A stretch of 55,066 bases of DNA, taken from Azospirillum brasilense (GTDB taxonomy: Bacteria; Pseudomonadota; Alphaproteobacteria; Azospirillales; Azospirillaceae). Numbering within the stretch: position 1 is the stretch's first letter; each line of letters begins with the position of its first letter. Location of the stretch: NCBI RefSeq assembly GCF_007827815.1, contig NZ_VITH01000025.1, positions 1-55,066 of the forward strand, written 5' to 3'. A program made the position numbers and the translations under genes. The notes under the pieces were generated by a model. That model saw nothing but the letters and a program-made list of their open reading frames with translations. It was not told the origin of the DNA and searched no databases. Below are positions 52,717 to 55,066 of the stretch, piece by piece.

Positions 52717-54372
52717 TCAGTTCCCCTTCGGGGCGTTCACGAAGCGGGCGTTCTTCAGCGAGGAATAGACCTGATCGCCCTGCTCGACGATGCCCTCGAG
52801 GTCGGCCGAATAGACCGAGAAGAAGTTCAGCTCCAGCAGCGGCAACGAGGGCACGTCGCCGAGCACGATGTCCTGGAACTCGTTGAACTGGGCGACGCGC
52901 GTGGCCGGATCGCCCTCGACGCCGGCTTCCTGGATCAGCGCGTCGGCCTTGGCGTTGCGGTAGCCCGACCCGTTGGTCCAGGGCGTGCCGGTGCCGAGCC
53001 AGCCCGACCAGAAAGCGCGCACCACGCCGATCTGCGGATCGGGGAAGGCGTTGTTGTAGGAGATGGCGAAGTCGAAATCGCGGTCGACATAGACCCGCTT
53101 GATGAAGGCGGCGCTGTCCTGCGAGCGGATGGTCACCTCGATGCCGACGCGCTTCAGCGCCTGCTTGAGGAACTCGCCGGTGCGGCGGTAATCGTCGCCG
53201 TAGGGCAGGAAGTCATGGGTCAGCGTGAAGCGCACGCCGTTGGCGTCACGCTTGAGGCCGGCCTCATCCAGCAGCGCCTCGGCCTTCTTCACATCGAAGG
53301 GGTACTGCGGCAGCTTGGCGTTGTGGAAGGTGACGAGCGACGACGGCACCGGGCTGATCGCCGGCTTGGCGTAGCCGAACCACACGATCTTCGCCAGGGC
53401 GGCGCGGTCGATGGCGTGGGCGATGGCCCGGCGCACCCGGACGTCCTTGAGATACTGGTTCTCGACGTTGAAATCGAGATAGAGCAGCGGCGACAGCCAC
53501 TCGTAGCCGCGGGTGTCCACCTTCAGGCGCGGCAGCTTGGCCAGCCGCTCGGCGTCGCGGAAGGGCACCGGGTTGTAGGGGGCGTACTGGATCTCCCCCT
53601 TCTCGATCGCGGCGGCGCGGGCGGCGGCGTCGGGGATCATGCGGAACAGCAGCCGGTCGAGGTGTGGCTTGCCGGCCTCCCAGTAATCCGGGTTGCGGGT
53701 CAGTTCGACATACTCACCGCGCTTCCACTCCTTGAAGACGAAGGGGCCGGTGCCGATCGGCTTGTTGTTGTACGGGTTGTTGAGGACGTCGGTGCCCTCA
53801 TAGAGGTGCTTGGGCAGGATCGGGGCGCCGACGCCGTTCAGCACCGACAGGATCGGCAGCGACGGCTTCGACAGGCGCAGGATGACGGTGGCGTCGTCCG
53901 GGGTGTCGACCTGGGTGACGTTCTCGAACAGCGACTTGTTGCGCGGGTGGATGGTCTTCCAGACATTCTCCAGCGACCATTTCACATCGGCGGCGGAGAA
54001 GGGCTGGCCGTCATGCCATTTCACACCGCTGCGCAGGTGGAACGTGATGGTTAACCCGTCGGGCGCCACCTCCCAGCGCTCGGCCAGCGCCGGCTTCGGC
54101 TTCAGCTCGAAGTCGTAGGTGACCAGACCGTCGAAGATGTTGCCGGCAACCACCTGGGTCGGCTGCGCCATGTTGGTCGAGGGCGTGAGCGTCACAGGTT
54201 CCGGCTGCAGGATGATGCTGAGGGTGCCGCCCTGGCGCGCTTCCTGCGCCGCGGCGCTATCCATCGCCCCGGGAAGCACGCCGACCACCACCGCCGCGGT
54301 CATCATCGCCGCCGCAGCCACCACCAACCTCCGGCGAATCCCACCTGCGACCCGCGAATCCCGTCCCATCAT
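52717..54372 (-). CDS. Peptide/nickel-type ABC transporter substrate-binding protein (family 5)
   Basis: A 551-residue periplasmic binding protein of the DppA/OppA cluster-C family. A signal peptide runs RRRLVVAAAAMMTAAVVVGV to a cleavage-like AAAQEA at about residue 42. Family blocks are LAERWEVAPDGLTITFHLR, GVKWHDGQPFSAADVKWSLE and VRRAIAHAIDRAALAKI. Two adjacent ATGs (54372 and 54369) follow GGAGAG, and either could be used. It is the first gene of the importer operon. The ligand may be a peptide or another solute such as a glycoside or nickel chelate. Confidence 0.93.
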   Translation of the reverse strand: MMGRDSRVAGGIRRRLVVAAAAMMTAAVVVGVLPGAMDSAAAQEARQGGTLSIILQPEPVTLTPSTNMAQPTQVVAGNIFDGLVTYDFELKPKPALAERWEVAPDGLTITFHLRSGVKWHDGQPFSAADVKWSLENVWKTIHPRNKSLFENVTQVDTPDDATVILRLSKPSLPILSVLNGVGAPILPKHLYEGTDVLNNPYNNKPIGTGPFVFKEWKRGEYVELTRNPDYWEAGKPHLDRLLFRMIPDAAARAAAIEKGEIQYAPYNPVPFRDAERLAKLPRLKVDTRGYEWLSPLLYLDFNVENQYLKDVRVRRAIAHAIDRAALAKIVWFGYAKPAISPVPSSLVTFHNAKLPQYPFDVKKAEALLDEAGLKRDANGVRFTLTHDFLPYGDDYRRTGEFLKQALKRVGIEVTIRSQDSAAFIKRVYVDRDFDFAISYNNAFPDPQIGVVRAFWSGWLGTGTPWTNGSGYRNAKADALIQEAGVEGDPATRVAQFNEFQDIVLGDVPSLPLLELNFFSVYSADLEGIVEQGDQVYSSLKNARFVNAPKGN

Positions 54373-54782
54373 GCTGCTCTCCGGCGCGAACTGTGTAAGG
54401 CGCCCGATTAAGCCCAGCGACCATCGGGAGGTCAATATGATTTCACACAAAAGCATCTCTGGTATGCCACAAAAAATAACTGTTATATTAGTAAATAATA
54501 ACGCCAAGAACCCGCCCTTGGTTGGGGATCGATGGCGGGTTCGTCCAACCCCGCCGCCCGAGCGTTGGTGCCGGCCGTGTATGGGAGGTGAATTTCCGAT
54601 GCCCCGCCGTCCACCAACGGCCATAGCGCAACAGCCCTCCACCCCACAGCAAGGTCATCAGGACACGCTGAGCGAAGTGACCCGCGCCGACGTGATCGGA
54701 AAACAGAAAAACATCCGACGGGGCCTGATGCAGGCCGCCCACGGACTCAGTCCGTCTCGGACGCGGCTGGTCTGAAATGCCG
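54373..54782. promoter_or_regulatory. Upstream region of the peptide-transporter operon
   Basis: No gene can be supported in this gap. Its left part (54430-54505) is strikingly AT-rich for this genome and should hold the promoter of the peptide operon. A near-palindrome TGGTATGCCA (54460-54469) resembles GntR-type operators. Short frames on both strands of 54488-54775 match no family I know. Confidence 0.4.
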
Positions 54783-54810
54783 AAAGCCCGTCTCTTGCGA
54801 GACGGGCTTT
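54783..54810. terminator. Strong symmetric terminator hairpin after tRNA-fMet
   Basis: AAAGCCCGTCTC (54783-54794) and GAGACGGGCTTT (54799-54810) form 12 perfect pairs around a TTGC loop. A and T tracts on both sides allow it to work in both directions. It follows the 5S-tRNA end of the rrn operon on the minus strand. Confidence 0.88.
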
Positions 54811-54819
54811 CAACGCTTT

Positions 54820-54897
<78 letters not shown>

Positions 54898-54993
54898 GGT
54901 GTTCCTGGGCCAGGGACCGTGTGCGACGATTGTCAAGCGTGTGTGAAACCGTGTCCGTCCAAGCCCTTGGATGGTTTGGCGTGTGCCGTGGTG

Positions 54994-55066
54994 ACCTGGC
55001 GGCGACCTACTCTCCCACGTCTTAAGACGCAGTACCATCGGCGCTGAGGCGTTTCACGGCCGAGTT
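54994..55066 (-). rRNA. 5S ribosomal RNA, 3' part (continues past the window)
   Basis: The minus strand reads AACTCGGCCGTGAAACGCCT through CGATGGTACTGCG to GGGAGAGTAGGTCGCCGCCA, the conserved 3' two-thirds of 5S rRNA. The 5' end lies beyond the right edge. The 3' boundary is approximate to a few bases. Confidence 0.95.

Noticed and set aside
50962..54054. A 1030-residue open frame running opposite parts of three peptide-transporter genes
   Set aside because: It crosses gene boundaries on the other strand and has a composition typical of shadow frames.

Overview
The window comes from a very GC-rich alphaproteobacterium. The closest fit is the Rhodospirillales/Azospirillaceae (Azospirillum-like). 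This rests on gene style, the large number of ABC uptake systems and chemotaxis/two-component genes, and an rrn operon end in which 5S rRNA is followed by initiator tRNA-Met. The species is an inference; no 16S sequence is present.

Left edge (1-1055): the end of an integrative element, with a 5'-partial, apparently internally deleted tyrosine integrase followed by the 3' half of a tRNA-Gln(CUG) gene, which looks like an attachment-site duplicate. 1394-8451: a five-gene minus-strand operon (PrpF/GalD-like isomerase, DctA, MaoC-type hydratase, CaiB CoA-transferase, fumarase-superfamily lyase) divergent from a LysR regulator, suggesting uptake and CoA-dependent breakdown of an unsaturated di- or tricarboxylic acid. 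8467-11432: an MFS exporter with a divergent HxlR regulator, then a REC-GGDEF diguanylate cyclase.

11459-27214: one tightly packed 13-gene minus-strand operon. It runs from a GntR/HutC regulator through a branched-chain-amino-acid-type ABC importer (binding protein, LivH, M, G, F) to a MmgE/PrpD dehydratase, a methylisocitrate-lyase-like enzyme, HyuB, HyuA, an isochorismatase-fold hydrolase lacking the usual cysteine, an FAD dehydrogenase and a LeuC/LeuD-type hydratase. It reads as import, ATP-dependent ring opening, redox, dehydration/rehydration and C-C cleavage of an unknown substrate.

27371-46572: a urea/short-chain-amide island. The minus-strand operon urtABCDE - MCP-UrtA fusion - fmdA - fmdB is divergent from a giant sensor (NCS1 permease + cysteine cluster + hybrid histidine kinase) and its LuxR-type response regulator. 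Convergent with these is amiE (aliphatic amidase) - norQ-like MoxR ATPase - norD-like vWA protein, divergent from two further response regulators. The same palindrome, ATACG-N8-CGTAT, lies in both divergent promoter regions and may tie the island into one regulon. The most unusual gene is the 806-residue fusion of a chemoreceptor signalling domain (N-terminal) to a complete urea-binding-protein domain (C-terminal), the reverse of the normal chemoreceptor layout and apparently cytoplasmic.

46573-55066: a terminator, an SDR dehydrogenase and a GlxA-type AraC regulator, a dipeptide/oligopeptide ABC operon (binding protein, B, C, D, F), then initiator tRNA-Met and the 3' end of 5S rRNA, both on the minus strand.
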